Under the pieces are notes generated by a model that was not told the origin of the DNA, did not search any database, and worked only from the letters and a program-made list of their open reading frames with translations. From positions 1-60,124 of the forward strand of contig JAFGBT010000046.1 of NCBI GenBank assembly GCA_016933025.1: a DNA stretch of 60,124 nucleotides. The letters are read 5' to 3'. This document shows positions 16,817 to 25,776 of the stretch, piece after piece. Every line of letters begins with the position of its first letter. Position 1 is the first letter of the stretch. Made by a program: the position numbers and the translations under genes. The stretch is from Spirochaetota bacterium (GTDB lineage Bacteria; Spirochaetota; UBA4802; UBA5550).

Positions 16817-18741
16817 TGCTCTTTTTTCCGGTATTGCCTGATTTTCTTTTCTATCGCGATGTTCTTCTTCATCCCGCTCGACTTGTTCCAGTACTTCAGG
16901 GCCTCTTCTATTTTGCCCAGCTTGAGATATGTGTCCCCGATATGATCGTATACCACCGGATCAGGCGATTTCGACCTGTTTAAAAGCTCTTCGGCCGCCA
17001 GAAGCTTCTCCAGGGCCTGCCGGTAGTCGCCCTTGCGGTAATAGACCCACCCGAGAGAATCGGTGTACGCGCCGTTTCCCGGCTCCAGCTCCAGAGCCTT
17101 CCGCACCAGGATCAGCGACTCGTCTATCTTTATGTTGTTGTCTGCGTAAAGGTAACCGAGGTAGTTATAGGAGCGCGCGCTCCGGGGGTCGTTCCGTATC
17201 GCCTTTTCCAGGGACTCGATTGCCTTGCCCAGCTTGGAGCGCTTTTCCATGACTATGGCCAGATAAAAATAATAGGTTTCGCTCTTGTCGTCGATGGAGA
17301 TCGCACGCTGGATGTTCCTCTCCGCGGTGGCGTAATCCTCGCGCCAGATGGAGATCAGGCCCCTGAAGAAATAAGGCCGCGAGTTGCCCGGCTCCTTCAC
17401 CGTGGCGCGGTTGAAGTAGGCGATGGCGCTGTCGTACTCCTTTTTCACGCCGTACAGGTAGCCGATATGGAGCATGAGATCGACGTCCGGCTGGAGGCCG
17501 TTCGCTTTCAGGAAATAATGGAGCGCCAGTGAGGGGTGGAGGGTATCCTCGTGCGCCTTGCCCAGGTAATAATAGACCCCGGCTACCCCGTCGTTTATCC
17601 GTGACGCCTCGGTGAACGCCCGCTTCGACTCGTCAAAAAGACCGGAGTTGTACATGAGCATGCCCGCGGTCACGTATTCATTGAAGGCGGCCGCGGTATC
17701 GCCCTTCCGGGTATTGATCCTCGCCATCGCGAGGTGCAGCGAAACGGTCTTGGGCGCGAACTTCAGCACGGTAAGGAGGAGCTTCTCCGCCTGGCCATCA
17801 TTCCGCAGCAGCTCGCTGTACAGGCCCCAGGCCAGTATGGCGCTCATGGACCCGGTGCCCCTGGCGCTGCCGAGATAGCCCAGGGCGCGCACATCGTCCC
17901 TCAGGTAGAATATCCTGCCGAGGACTGAATTGATGACCGTGTCGCCCGGCCGCTTTTCCATATACTGGCGCGAATACCGCTCGGCTGCTTCGAGATCGTA
18001 CATTTCCATATGGGTGAGAGCCAGATAATAGATGGCTTCGAGGTTGTCCCTGTTGACGTCGAGCACCGCCTGGTACATTGCCACGGCCTGTTCCATATCA
18101 CCGATCCGGTAGGCTATGCCCGCAAGGTTGAAGCATGACTGCTCCTTGTAGTAATCCTCGATCGGCTGCTGTCCTGATATCTCGATCACCTTTTTATATT
18201 GAGCGGCGGCCCTGTCCATGTCGGACATGTTTTTGTAGTAGTGACCGGCAAGGATGAACCGCACCTGCACCGAGTCGGGTCTCACCTTCAGGTAGTCCTC
18301 CAGGATGTTTGCGGCCGCCTCAAAATTTTTTTGCCTCAGATGTATATTATAGATCCGGTTGTAGGGCCGCATGTCCCGGTTATTGACGGCAATTGATTTC
18401 TTCGCGCATTCGAGCGACCGGGCAAGATCGTTCAAATAGAAATGGCATTCCGCCTGCTGGAAATAAATCTTTTCAGGCGCCGCTCCGGAGGCAGTCGCCT
18501 CCCCAAAGCACGCGAGCGCCTTTTTCAGATATGCCTCCCGTTCAGGCCCCTTATGCACGCGGAGGGCCTGATTCTTGTAATAGAGGCCCCAGCTGTACCG
18601 GGACCAGTCGGACTCTACCGCATCCGGCCGGCCATTCATTTTTTGGGCCGACCTGCTGCCCCCCTGCCCGCCCGCGGCGACAACGCACGGAAGCGCAATG
18701 AGCAGGATCAAGAGGGAAATACTTATTTTCACGGGGCACAT
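16813..18741 (-). CDS. Exported TPR-repeat protein
   Basis: A 642-residue protein with an N-terminal signal peptide (SLLILLIALPCVVAAGG) and about fifteen tetratricopeptide repeats. Examples are YYKNMSDMDRAAAQYKKVIE, SCFNLAGIAYRIGDMEQAVAMY, YYFLAIVMEKRSKLGKAIES and SLGWVYYRKGDYRQALEKLL. TPR arrays serve as scaffolds for protein complexes. Its stop codon overlaps the start of the LolA-like gene, which suggests a joint function in building or sorting an outer-membrane component. The first ATG has only a weak ribosome site; a GTG three codons on (MCP|V) is an alternative. It is likely the first gene of the leftward operon. Confidence 0.85.
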   Translation of the reverse strand: MCPVKISISLLILLIALPCVVAAGGQGGSRSAQKMNGRPDAVESDWSRYSWGLYYKNQALRVHKGPEREAYLKKALACFGEATASGAAPEKIYFQQAECHFYLNDLARSLECAKKSIAVNNRDMRPYNRIYNIHLRQKNFEAAANILEDYLKVRPDSVQVRFILAGHYYKNMSDMDRAAAQYKKVIEISGQQPIEDYYKEQSCFNLAGIAYRIGDMEQAVAMYQAVLDVNRDNLEAIYYLALTHMEMYDLEAAERYSRQYMEKRPGDTVINSVLGRIFYLRDDVRALGYLGSARGTGSMSAILAWGLYSELLRNDGQAEKLLLTVLKFAPKTVSLHLAMARINTRKGDTAAAFNEYVTAGMLMYNSGLFDESKRAFTEASRINDGVAGVYYYLGKAHEDTLHPSLALHYFLKANGLQPDVDLMLHIGYLYGVKKEYDSAIAYFNRATVKEPGNSRPYFFRGLISIWREDYATAERNIQRAISIDDKSETYYFYLAIVMEKRSKLGKAIESLEKAIRNDPRSARSYNYLGYLYADNNIKIDESLILVRKALELEPGNGAYTDSLGWVYYRKGDYRQALEKLLAAEELLNRSKSPDPVVYDHIGDTYLKLGKIEEALKYWNKSSGMKKNIAIEKKIRQYRKKEQ

Positions 18742-18973
18742 CCAGAGAAAAATGATAAATCAAAAATAGTATCCGACACGATTATTGTCAAATCTTATTG
18801 AATTCCCGGAGCCGGCCAGAGGAGACCGCTCACACGCGGCCATTCGTTAATGAGAAAAAAAATCAAATAAATTGACAAATTACGATGTAACAATCAGTAT
18901 ATTATATATATCCAATTCATACGCGTTTCGCGTCTGGAGAATTAATAGTATTATTCCCGTCTGGAGGATTCTC

Positions 18974-19672
18974 ATGTTTTACGGAATCGACCCGCTTTAC
19001 TGGATGTTGATGGCACCCGTCCTGATCCTGTCGCTGGTGTCATCGATGAAGGTGAAAAGCACGTTCAACAAATACTCGAAAATACCCTCCGCGTCCGGCC
19101 TGACCGGCGCCGAGGTCTCCAAGCAGATGCTCCGGAGGAACGGACTCTCAAACGTTTCCGTGACCGAGACGGGAGGATTTCTTTCAGACCACTACGACCC
19201 GGCGAAAAAAGTAATCCGTCTCTCTCCAAACGTGTACCGGAGCAATTCGATCGCCGCCATCGGCGTCGCGGCCCACGAGACCGGGCACGCGATCCAGCAC
19301 GCGAAGGCGTATTCCCCGCTCATCCTCCGGAACACGATGGTGCCGATAGCCAGCATCGGCTCCTCGCTCTCATGGATCATCATCATAGCCGGATTCATTT
19401 TCGGCGCCCTGGGGCTTGTCAAGGCCGGGATCGTCCTGTTCAGCGTCGTCGTTCTTTTTCAGCTGATCACGCTTCCCGTTGAGTTCAACGCCTCGACGCG
19501 AGCCAAGGAAATGCTCGCCTCATACGGGATTATCCCGGGCTCCGAGCTCGTCGGCGTACGCAAGGTCCTGTCCGCGGCGGCCATGACCTACGTTGCCGCA
19601 GCCGCGTCATCCGTCATGACCCTTCTCTATTTCCTGATACGGGCAGGGGTGCTGGGCGGCCGGGACGATTAA
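18974..19672 (+). CDS. Membrane zinc metallopeptidase of the YugP (DUF1/neutral zinc peptidase 2) family
   Basis: The start at 18974 is fixed by GGAGGA at 18963-18968; the longer open frame has no site. The product has about 232 residues, an N-terminal helix (PLYWMLMAPVLILSLVSS), the zinc-binding motif AAHETGHAIQ (HExxH), and further helices. Ahead of the motif, GLTGAEVSKQMLRRNGLSNV and GGFLSDHYDPAKKVIRLS are typical of the YugP family, as is LPVEFNASTRAKE after it, which may hold the third zinc ligand. The active site faces the membrane and the natural substrate is unknown. A direct repeat CGTCTGGAG/CGTCTGGAG lies in the leader around 18930 and 18958. Confidence 0.92.
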   Translation: MFYGIDPLYWMLMAPVLILSLVSSMKVKSTFNKYSKIPSASGLTGAEVSKQMLRRNGLSNVSVTETGGFLSDHYDPAKKVIRLSPNVYRSNSIAAIGVAAHETGHAIQHAKAYSPLILRNTMVPIASIGSSLSWIIIIAGFIFGALGLVKAGIVLFSVVVLFQLITLPVEFNASTRAKEMLASYGIIPGSELVGVRKVLSAAAMTYVAAAASSVMTLLYFLIRAGVLGGRDD

Positions 19673-19812
19673 TGTTTTTTTATTGAAATTCTGGCCCGAT
19701 TCATACTAACCTGTATGGAATGCCATCGGAGCATCACCCGGATATCTCCCTCCCCGGGCGCGTTGCGGCCGCGGCGGGAGTCCGCGCATCAAAGGATTAC
19801 GGTGAGCCACCA

Positions 19813-20532
19813 TTGATACAGAAACCATCGTCAATTATAGCGTCTTCGGTCCTGGCGTCGCTTATCCTTCTCCCTGCTGTCGCCGTCCGTTCACAGACGC
19901 TGATAGACGCGGCCCCGATCGGCGGGCAGGAGTCTCAGCCGCCGCCCGAAAAAAAATCAGAAATTAAGCAGACCGTCGCTTCGGCCAGGCCGGCCATGCG
20001 CCGCCACAGCGTCATGCTCGGCATCGGGACCGCCGGCGTGTATGAGTTCGGAGGTGGGGAAAACCATGACGGCATGGAGAGCGCCGGGATCAACTCGACA
20101 GCCTCCCTCTCCGCCAGCTTCTTCCTCATCGACAGATTCGCCCTCGGACTGACCGGGCGCTACCAGTACGCGAAAACAAACGTATATATGAAATTGCGGA
20201 GTGCGCCCCTGGAATTTAAAGCGACTGCGAAAGGCCATTACGGCGCAGTCGGATTCCTCGCGCACTATTTTTTCAGGGCCAGTGATCGCATCTTCCCGTA
20301 TCTCGGCGTCTTTTTCCATTATGCCGCGGGAAAACTGGATGCCTCGCAGTTCTTCAACAGCACCCCCTCGTTCATAGACTTCGGAGCAATGGCGGGAATG
20401 AACTTCCTGGTCGTCCCGAATCTCGGAATATATCTGGAAATCAGTCATACGCGGGACGTCTATGACCCGGGCGGGGCGGACCGGTGGGGGCACCTGACTG
20501 CCATAACCCTTGGCTTCAGGATTTATCTCTAA
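19813..20532 (+). CDS. Small outer-membrane beta-barrel protein
   Basis: A probable eight-stranded barrel of about 239 residues. The TTG at 19813 is preferred because GGTGAG lies six bases upstream and it gives a clean signal peptide (SVLASLILLPAVAVRSQ); an ATG at 19720 would put 31 odd residues in front. The mature part shows alternating strands such as HSVMLGIGTAGVYEFGG, LGLTGRYQYAKTNVYM, RIFPYLGVFFHYAAGKL and AITLGFRIYL, with a hydrophobic C-terminus. It resembles OmpA/OmpW-like barrels but I cannot name a family. It ends 24 bases before the start of the YihY gene, so the two may be co-transcribed. Confidence 0.65.
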   Translation: MIQKPSSIIASSVLASLILLPAVAVRSQTLIDAAPIGGQESQPPPEKKSEIKQTVASARPAMRRHSVMLGIGTAGVYEFGGGENHDGMESAGINSTASLSASFFLIDRFALGLTGRYQYAKTNVYMKLRSAPLEFKATAKGHYGAVGFLAHYFFRASDRIFPYLGVFFHYAAGKLDASQFFNSTPSFIDFGAMAGMNFLVVPNLGIYLEISHTRDVYDPGGADRWGHLTAITLGFRIYL

Positions 20533-20555
20533 TCCCCGCGGACACAGGACATGCA

Positions 20556-21533
20556 ATGAAAAAAAGCGTATTATTGAGCAAGGCGAGATTCCTCATTCTC
20601 AAGCCGCTCAGGGCGATCAAGAATTTCCTGATAATCGATCTCCGCACAGTCATGAAAAACTTCGGGGAACATGACGGAGAGCTGTCCACCTGCGCCCTGG
20701 CTTTTTTTCTCCTGATATCCTTCATTCCCCTTTCCCTGGTGATCATAGCCGCCCTCAGCTTTATATATGACTCGGACACGCTCGCCACCTTTTACATCAC
20801 GCAGCTGAAAAGCCAGCTCCCTTCCATCGATATCGGGCGTTTCGTCTCCGTCATCGACCGCATCATCTACAAGAAACGCTACCTGGCCTTCATCTGGCTC
20901 CCTTTCATCTTCTGGTGGGGTAGCTTTGTGTTCGATATCATCGAGAGGGGCCTTGAAAAGGCGTTCCGGATCGGCGAAAGCCGGCGCTTCTGGAGCGCCA
21001 AAATCCGTCACTTTACCATAATAGTCGGTATAGCATTCGTTATCCTCGGATTCACGCTGCTGTCCAATTTTATCGCCCTCCTCAAAAACACCGGCCTTGC
21101 CCTGTTCATGGAGACGCATCTCAACGAGGTCGGGATATTGAGCACCCTGGTGAACGTCATGGAGAACATCCCCCTGGCCCTCTCCGCGGTTATGACGCTC
21201 CTCATGAACACGGTGCTCATATTCATGCTGTACCGCTTCATCCCCCCTAAAAAGCTGAGCAACAAGTCGCTCTTCAAGGGCGCGTTGTTCGCCTCGTTCA
21301 GCTATGAAGTCGTTAAATCCCTGTTCTCCTATTACATCAAGGAAATCAACGACTACACCTCGATTTTCGGATCCCTCAACACGGTTGTCATCCTGATGAT
21401 ATGGATATGGTACACCTGCTTCCTGTTCATTATCGGGGCGGAGATGGCCTGGGTTTTTTTCGAAAAGAGCGAAAAAGGAAAAGCGATTGATTTTGAAGGA
21501 CCGGCAGAGGGAGAAATCCCCCCGGAAAAATAA
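20556..21533 (+). CDS. YihY/BrkB family inner-membrane protein
   Basis: A 325-residue membrane protein with six helices. Family marks are GELSTCALAFFLLISFIPLSLV in the first helix, IYKKRYLAFIWLPFIFWWGSFVFD, the amphipathic RAFRIGESRRFW-like stretch, YRFIPPKKLSNKSLFKGALFAS, and the last helix IWIWYTCFLFIIGAEMAWVF. YihY proteins were once called RNase BN but are now regarded as membrane proteins of unclear function, perhaps in envelope or lipid transport. The start at 20556 follows a weak ACAGGAC site. The basic C-terminal tail after the last helix is short. Confidence 0.9.
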   Translation: MKKSVLLSKARFLILKPLRAIKNFLIIDLRTVMKNFGEHDGELSTCALAFFLLISFIPLSLVIIAALSFIYDSDTLATFYITQLKSQLPSIDIGRFVSVIDRIIYKKRYLAFIWLPFIFWWGSFVFDIIERGLEKAFRIGESRRFWSAKIRHFTIIVGIAFVILGFTLLSNFIALLKNTGLALFMETHLNEVGILSTLVNVMENIPLALSAVMTLLMNTVLIFMLYRFIPPKKLSNKSLFKGALFASFSYEVVKSLFSYYIKEINDYTSIFGSLNTVVILMIWIWYTCFLFIIGAEMAWVFFEKSEKGKAIDFEGPAEGEIPPEK

Positions 21534-21621
21534 AAAATCATTGAATAAAATAATATCATTTCGTAGCAATATACCGACATCGCGGCGAGCGATACTATAA
21601 CCATCCTGCAGGGTGCACCAT

Positions 21622-22662
21622 ATGAAAACCGTCCTGTCGTCGATCATGCTGGCATTGATCATATCTGCGTCTGCGCCATCCGTCTTCGCGGCCCCCAAGC
21701 TGGACGATCTGATCACCAAAAAGACCAAAGAACTGCTGAAGGGCTACCGCGGCCAGAGAGACCTGTCGATCGCGATCGTCGACACGGACAAGACGCCGAT
21801 ATCGTCGAAAATAACGACCATCGCGTACAAGGTCGTATTTAACGACAAAAGATTCAGTATAGTCGAACGCGAACTGATGAACCAGCTGACCAAAGAGCTG
21901 GCCCTCCAGCATACCGGCCTGGTGCAGATAGCCTCCCAGATAGGCAGGATGACCGGCGCGAACCTCATTCTCCTGATCCGGAAAGAAGAGACGGATATGC
22001 GCATGCGGATCGTATCGGTCGAGAAGGGCGTTATCCTCGCCTTTAACTTCATACCGCTGACCGACATCGCCGCTGCCGAGAGCGGCGGCACGGGCCCGCG
22101 GGCGACGCAGCCCGTAATCGGCTCGACGTATCATTCGCCGGTGCTTGCGGGTCTCGTCTCAATATTCCCGGTATGGAGCGGGAGCTGGAACGCGGGATGG
22201 ACCGAATGGGGGCTCGCCCTGGTCGCCTGCAAGACCGGAAGCTGGATCGCCCCGGCGGTCTTCTGGTTCCAGGCGTCAGCCGAGAAGAAAAAGTATAACG
22301 ATTTCAACAGCAAGGCGAGGAGTTTCTTTTACGCCAACCCGACCGCCTTTACGCCGGAGAACCTGACTCTCTACCTGCTCTGGAGCGGCAAGCTCCAGAG
22401 GGAGAAGGACCGAGCGCAGGACAAGTTTCAACAATCGCTGACCTACTGCTCCATAGCATGGGCCGCGGTCACCGTCGCCGACATCATCGGCTCGGTGTTC
22501 TATGTCATATCGCGCAACCCGCAGTACAGCCTCGCCCCCCCTGGTATGGAACTGCAGGGTCTTTCGTATTCTTTTCATAACCGCTTCGGCCACTTCAGCA
22601 GCGGGCCGGTGACCCGGGCCGCGCCGGACGGCCTCGACATCTCTGTATCATATCATTTTTAA
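21622..22662 (+). CDS. CsgG/LpoB-like periplasmic protein with a membrane C-terminal half
   Basis: A protein of about 346 residues with a signal peptide (IMLALIISASAPSVFAAP). Residues 25-145 look like the CsgG/LpoB/FlgO fold: DLSIAIVDTDKTPISSKITT, RFSIVERELMNQLTKELA, then IGRMTGANLILLIRKE. Proteins of this fold bind peptidoglycan synthases or form outer-membrane export parts. The second half has hydrophobic stretches (PVLAGLVSIFPVWSGSW, CSIAWAAVTVADIIGSVFYVI) resembling DUF5683-type segments, an odd combination. GGGTG at 21611-21615 supports the ATG at 21622. It stands alone on this strand. A weak GC hairpin followed by TTTTA at about 22773-22792 may end it. Confidence 0.6.
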   Translation: MKTVLSSIMLALIISASAPSVFAAPKLDDLITKKTKELLKGYRGQRDLSIAIVDTDKTPISSKITTIAYKVVFNDKRFSIVERELMNQLTKELALQHTGLVQIASQIGRMTGANLILLIRKEETDMRMRIVSVEKGVILAFNFIPLTDIAAAESGGTGPRATQPVIGSTYHSPVLAGLVSIFPVWSGSWNAGWTEWGLALVACKTGSWIAPAVFWFQASAEKKKYNDFNSKARSFFYANPTAFTPENLTLYLLWSGKLQREKDRAQDKFQQSLTYCSIAWAAVTVADIIGSVFYVISRNPQYSLAPPGMELQGLSYSFHNRFGHFSSGPVTRAAPDGLDISVSYHF

Positions 22663-22812
22663 CGATTATGCGCGGCGCGCCGACCCACGCGGGCACAATA
22701 ACATTTGAACGGCATCGGTTCCAGTACATGCGCGGATACCCGTCGAAGGAAAAGCTGTAAGAGCCGGGGATACGGGCGTGAGCCCGGTTTTAGCTCAAAT
22801 TTCTTCGGGCCG

Positions 22813-24501
22813 CTAAAAATAAAAACCGAGGCCGATATGCCCGAAGACCCCGTCATCAAGAGGCAGGCCCTGCACGTAGCCCTCGGTTTTATAGCCCAAC
22901 CGAAAGTAGAACCTGAAAAAGTCATTCACCATTACGTTGAGGTCGCCGTGCAGGGAGAAACCGATAACACGCGAACGCTGCCGGGAGGCGTACCCGTTAA
23001 AGACGTCCACATAGTACAGATTGCCAAGATACGCAGTAAAGTCGAGCAGTGGATAGAGATTAAAGATCATGTTCTCCAGGAAGAAGGTGCTCGTAGTATA
23101 TGTGACGCCGGGCTGGCTGAACACGTCGACCCCCCCGCCCAGGCTGACGCGCCTTGACAGCTCAATCGTATGCAGGTGAACGCCTCCGCCGGACGTTCCT
23201 CTCAATTTCCTGCTCCCGCCGCGGGCATAGACAACCAGAACCCCCTTGCGGGGCAGATTGAAAAAGAGATCCACGGAGCACTCCGGGCCGTTCGGCGTGT
23301 ACGATACGCGCGTCGAGGGCATCATCCCGGCCCTGTCGCCGAGCGGGATCATCAGCGTCTCCATGTAGCGCTTCCCCGTGACAAGGCCGTAAAAGAAGGC
23401 CCCGGCCGCCATGTAGAGATAGGGGTCCGCGAGGGCCACGAACGACCAGCGCCGTATATCACGATGCTTCAGTAAATAGTTGTGCGGAAATACCCGGCCG
23501 TACTTGTTGTTCACAAGCAAAAGGTACTGCTCGAAGTCCCCGCTGGAAAAGAGCCTGGGGCCGGGAGGCGTTCCCGAGTTCCGGTTGATATATACCAGCG
23601 CGTCAATCCTCGCGTTCAGGTAGAGGAGAACATCAAAAGGATAGATGACCCTGTCGCCGACCCAGCGGCGCGTCATCTCATGGGTGAGGACCATGTTGGC
23701 CTCCGACCCCGCGGTTGTGATCATCAGAAGCTGGTCCATCCCGGTCGGTACGGTCAGGTACGTCGCGCCGCCGCCACGCCCGTACGGAAGGGGGGTGCCG
23801 ATGGTGATCTGTGCGATCTTCTGGCCGGCTTCCACCGCGCGTATGGCGTGACCGGAATACTCGTGGTTCAGGACCATCATGGTCCGGGCGAATGGGAAAT
23901 CCAGCAAGGTTATCTTTGCGGCCATTATGAGGCTGGTCCATCCGACCCCGATTTTATCGTACAGCAGGTTGACGGGATAGTTGGACAGGCGGATCAGCAT
24001 TGAATAGCCGGACTCAAGGGTGCGAGAGCTCTGTATCGTTCCGGCCGGGACCGGTAGCACGTACAGCAGCTCATGGGGTTTGTAGAAAAAACTCGACACG
24101 ATATTATTAAAAAGAAAATCATACGACCTGGAGGGGTATCCGTCAAAGCCGAGGTATCCCGTGTGCCTATAAAGAGGGGATATGTAGATTTTTCCCTTGC
24201 TCTCCGCTTTTTCAAGCTCCTCCCTGCTCCCCTCTTCGAGGAGATCCCGCGTTTTTTCTTCCCTCTGTTCCCTCTGTTCCTCCAGGTCCTCAGTCACTCG
24301 CCTGAATTTTTTGTCGTGGTAAATCTGACGGAACTCATCGATCAAAACACCTTCGTCCCCGTCCTCATTCCGGCTGATCCATACCGGCCCTATGCCCCCC
24401 GTTGCTTTATCAATCACAAGAGGTTGATCGTTTAACGAAAATACCGCGACTGCAGACGCACAGATAACGCCGGAGGCGATAATGACCGCGATCCTTTTCA
24501 T
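22813..24501 (-). CDS. Unrecognised exported barrel-like protein with an HExxxH motif
   Basis: A 562-residue protein I do not recognise. It has a signal peptide (residues 1-22), a strongly charged helix (EDLEEQREQREEKTRDLLEE, about 70-90), hydrophobic segments, and the motif NHEYSGHAIRA with His213, Glu214 and His218. About 45 residues later comes GSEANMVLTHE, which could give a further metal ligand. The C-terminal half (about 400-562) alternates like beta-strands and ends in HIGLGFYF, with the terminal Phe of outer-membrane barrels. A metal-dependent hydrolase fused to a barrel is possible, but the spacing is HExxxH and not the usual HExxH. No ribosome site precedes the ATG; see the promoter entry. 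Confidence 0.6.
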   Translation of the reverse strand: MKRIAVIIASGVICASAVAVFSLNDQPLVIDKATGGIGPVWISRNEDGDEGVLIDEFRQIYHDKKFRRVTEDLEEQREQREEKTRDLLEEGSREELEKAESKGKIYISPLYRHTGYLGFDGYPSRSYDFLFNNIVSSFFYKPHELLYVLPVPAGTIQSSRTLESGYSMLIRLSNYPVNLLYDKIGVGWTSLIMAAKITLLDFPFARTMMVLNHEYSGHAIRAVEAGQKIAQITIGTPLPYGRGGGATYLTVPTGMDQLLMITTAGSEANMVLTHEMTRRWVGDRVIYPFDVLLYLNARIDALVYINRNSGTPPGPRLFSSGDFEQYLLLVNNKYGRVFPHNYLLKHRDIRRWSFVALADPYLYMAAGAFFYGLVTGKRYMETLMIPLGDRAGMMPSTRVSYTPNGPECSVDLFFNLPRKGVLVVYARGGSRKLRGTSGGGVHLHTIELSRRVSLGGGVDVFSQPGVTYTTSTFFLENMIFNLYPLLDFTAYLGNLYYVDVFNGYASRQRSRVIGFSLHGDLNVMVNDFFRFYFRLGYKTEGYVQGLPLDDGVFGHIGLGFYF

Positions 24502-24507
24502 GCCATT

Positions 24508-24536
24508 ATTAACTCAGGATATTTTTATTATGTCAA
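24508..24536 (-). promoter_or_regulatory. Promoter placed for a nearly leaderless transcript
   Basis: Read leftward, TTGACA (24536-24531) is followed after 17 bases by GTTAAT, or after 18 bases by TTAATA. The -10 region ends only six or seven bases before the ATG at 24501, which itself has no ribosome site. This layout suits a leaderless mRNA. Confidence 0.4.
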
Positions 24537-24595
24537 CGATTAATACCGGCAGAGTCCGGCCGGAGCGACCGGGGGCGCCTGGTGCTGTCCGCCCG

Positions 24596-25774
24596 TCATG
24601 ATGAGGCCGCCAGGCCGCTGCCGACATTATCAATGAGCTTCTCAAGCCGGCCCTGATCTCCCAGTACCGTTGGTATGGAAAATATCATATTCAGGTATTC
24701 ATTGGTATATGCAATGCCGACGAAGATCGGCATATTGCGCTGCGGTGAGGGAATCCCCCACGCCTGGGTCCCGGTGAAACCGCCTCCGCTGAAAACGGGC
24801 ATGCGTCCCATGTTGGTGATCATCCCTGAAACCGTATAACCGCCGGTCGCGTGCCGCGCGTTGATATTATTTCTCGAAATTCTCCTGAGTATCCATACAG
24901 GGATGTATTTAATCATGCGGTCGCCGCTGTAGATCATGCCGTCTCTTCCTTCCTTGATCTGGCGCGCGACATCCTGGCTGAAGTCGTCCGGCGTCGTGTC
25001 CGGATTGACGTCAATGTAGATCAGGTTGGTGAGGTTCCCGGTAGAGCGAAGGCCCTCCTGGCGCGCGCGCAGGTCGACCGGTATTGCGATGCGGACCTTG
25101 CCCTCTTTGTGCTTCCATGCCTCCTTTGCCAGGAGCACCGCGACCTGCCCCATCGGGTTGCGATAGCGTCCCGGATAAATCCTACGGATCCACATGACCC
25201 CCTCGTCATCGCCCCTGGCCGGGCCCGTGGGCGGGATGTACACCGGCTCCGCAAGCGGCCGCCCCTCCTTCTGGAAGGAATCGCAGAGCTGGTGCTCGGT
25301 GACGGTTGAATCGGACCCGATCGGCTCCTGCCCGTTGAGGACCCTGAAGATCTCCTCGGCCCACCAGAGGGAGCCGCGGCCGTCCATAAACGAATGGTGG
25401 GTGCGAACGACAACGCGCAGCGTCTCGCCATGCACCAGAACCAGCTCGGCGATCGGCCCCCGGTGCGGATTGAGCGGTTTGGTAAGCGCGGACGGGATGT
25501 TCTCCGAGCTCATGCCGTCCCATCCTGAACCGTCAATTTCAACCACCTCGGGAAGGGGACCAGTGCCGACTATCCGGCTGAACATGTTGAAGCCCTTGAT
25601 GACCGCGCGGCTGCCGGGATTGGCCTCCGATGCCCTCCTGACCGCCTCTTTCCATTTCGGCACGTCGAATTCACCGGTGCCGTCCCAGCAGAGATGGTTG
25701 ATCATCGGCGGACAGACCCCCTTGAGCGCCAGGTAGATACGCTCGGTAGCCCCCAGTTCCCTTGAATACGCCAT
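24596..25774 (-). CDS. Condensation-type (HHxxxDG) acyltransferase, paralogue 1
   Basis: The last of four tandem paralogues of about 390-415 residues. It has one CoA-dependent acyltransferase-type domain with the catalytic motif THHSFMDGRG (His126, His127, Asp131), as in nonribosomal-peptide condensation domains, wax-ester synthases and PapA-type enzymes. The N-terminus VCPPMINHLCWDGTGEFD and the late motif GGGFTGTQAWGIPSPQRN are shared in form by all four copies. There is no carrier-protein or second domain. The enzyme should move an acyl group from CoA or a carrier to a hydroxyl or amine. The ATG lies two bases after the stop of copy 2 and shares its AAGGAGGG site, so the copies are one transcript. 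Confidence 0.8.
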   Translation of the reverse strand: MAYSRELGATERIYLALKGVCPPMINHLCWDGTGEFDVPKWKEAVRRASEANPGSRAVIKGFNMFSRIVGTGPLPEVVEIDGSGWDGMSSENIPSALTKPLNPHRGPIAELVLVHGETLRVVVRTHHSFMDGRGSLWWAEEIFRVLNGQEPIGSDSTVTEHQLCDSFQKEGRPLAEPVYIPPTGPARGDDEGVMWIRRIYPGRYRNPMGQVAVLLAKEAWKHKEGKVRIAIPVDLRARQEGLRSTGNLTNLIYIDVNPDTTPDDFSQDVARQIKEGRDGMIYSGDRMIKYIPVWILRRISRNNINARHATGGYTVSGMITNMGRMPVFSGGGFTGTQAWGIPSPQRNMPIFVGIAYTNEYLNMIFSIPTVLGDQGRLEKLIDNVGSGLAASS

Positions 25775-25776
25775 GG

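Noticed and set aside
20571..22134. Minus-strand open frames opposite the YihY and CsgG-like genes
   Set aside because: The plus-strand readings have signal peptides, membrane helices and family motifs; the opposite frames do not.
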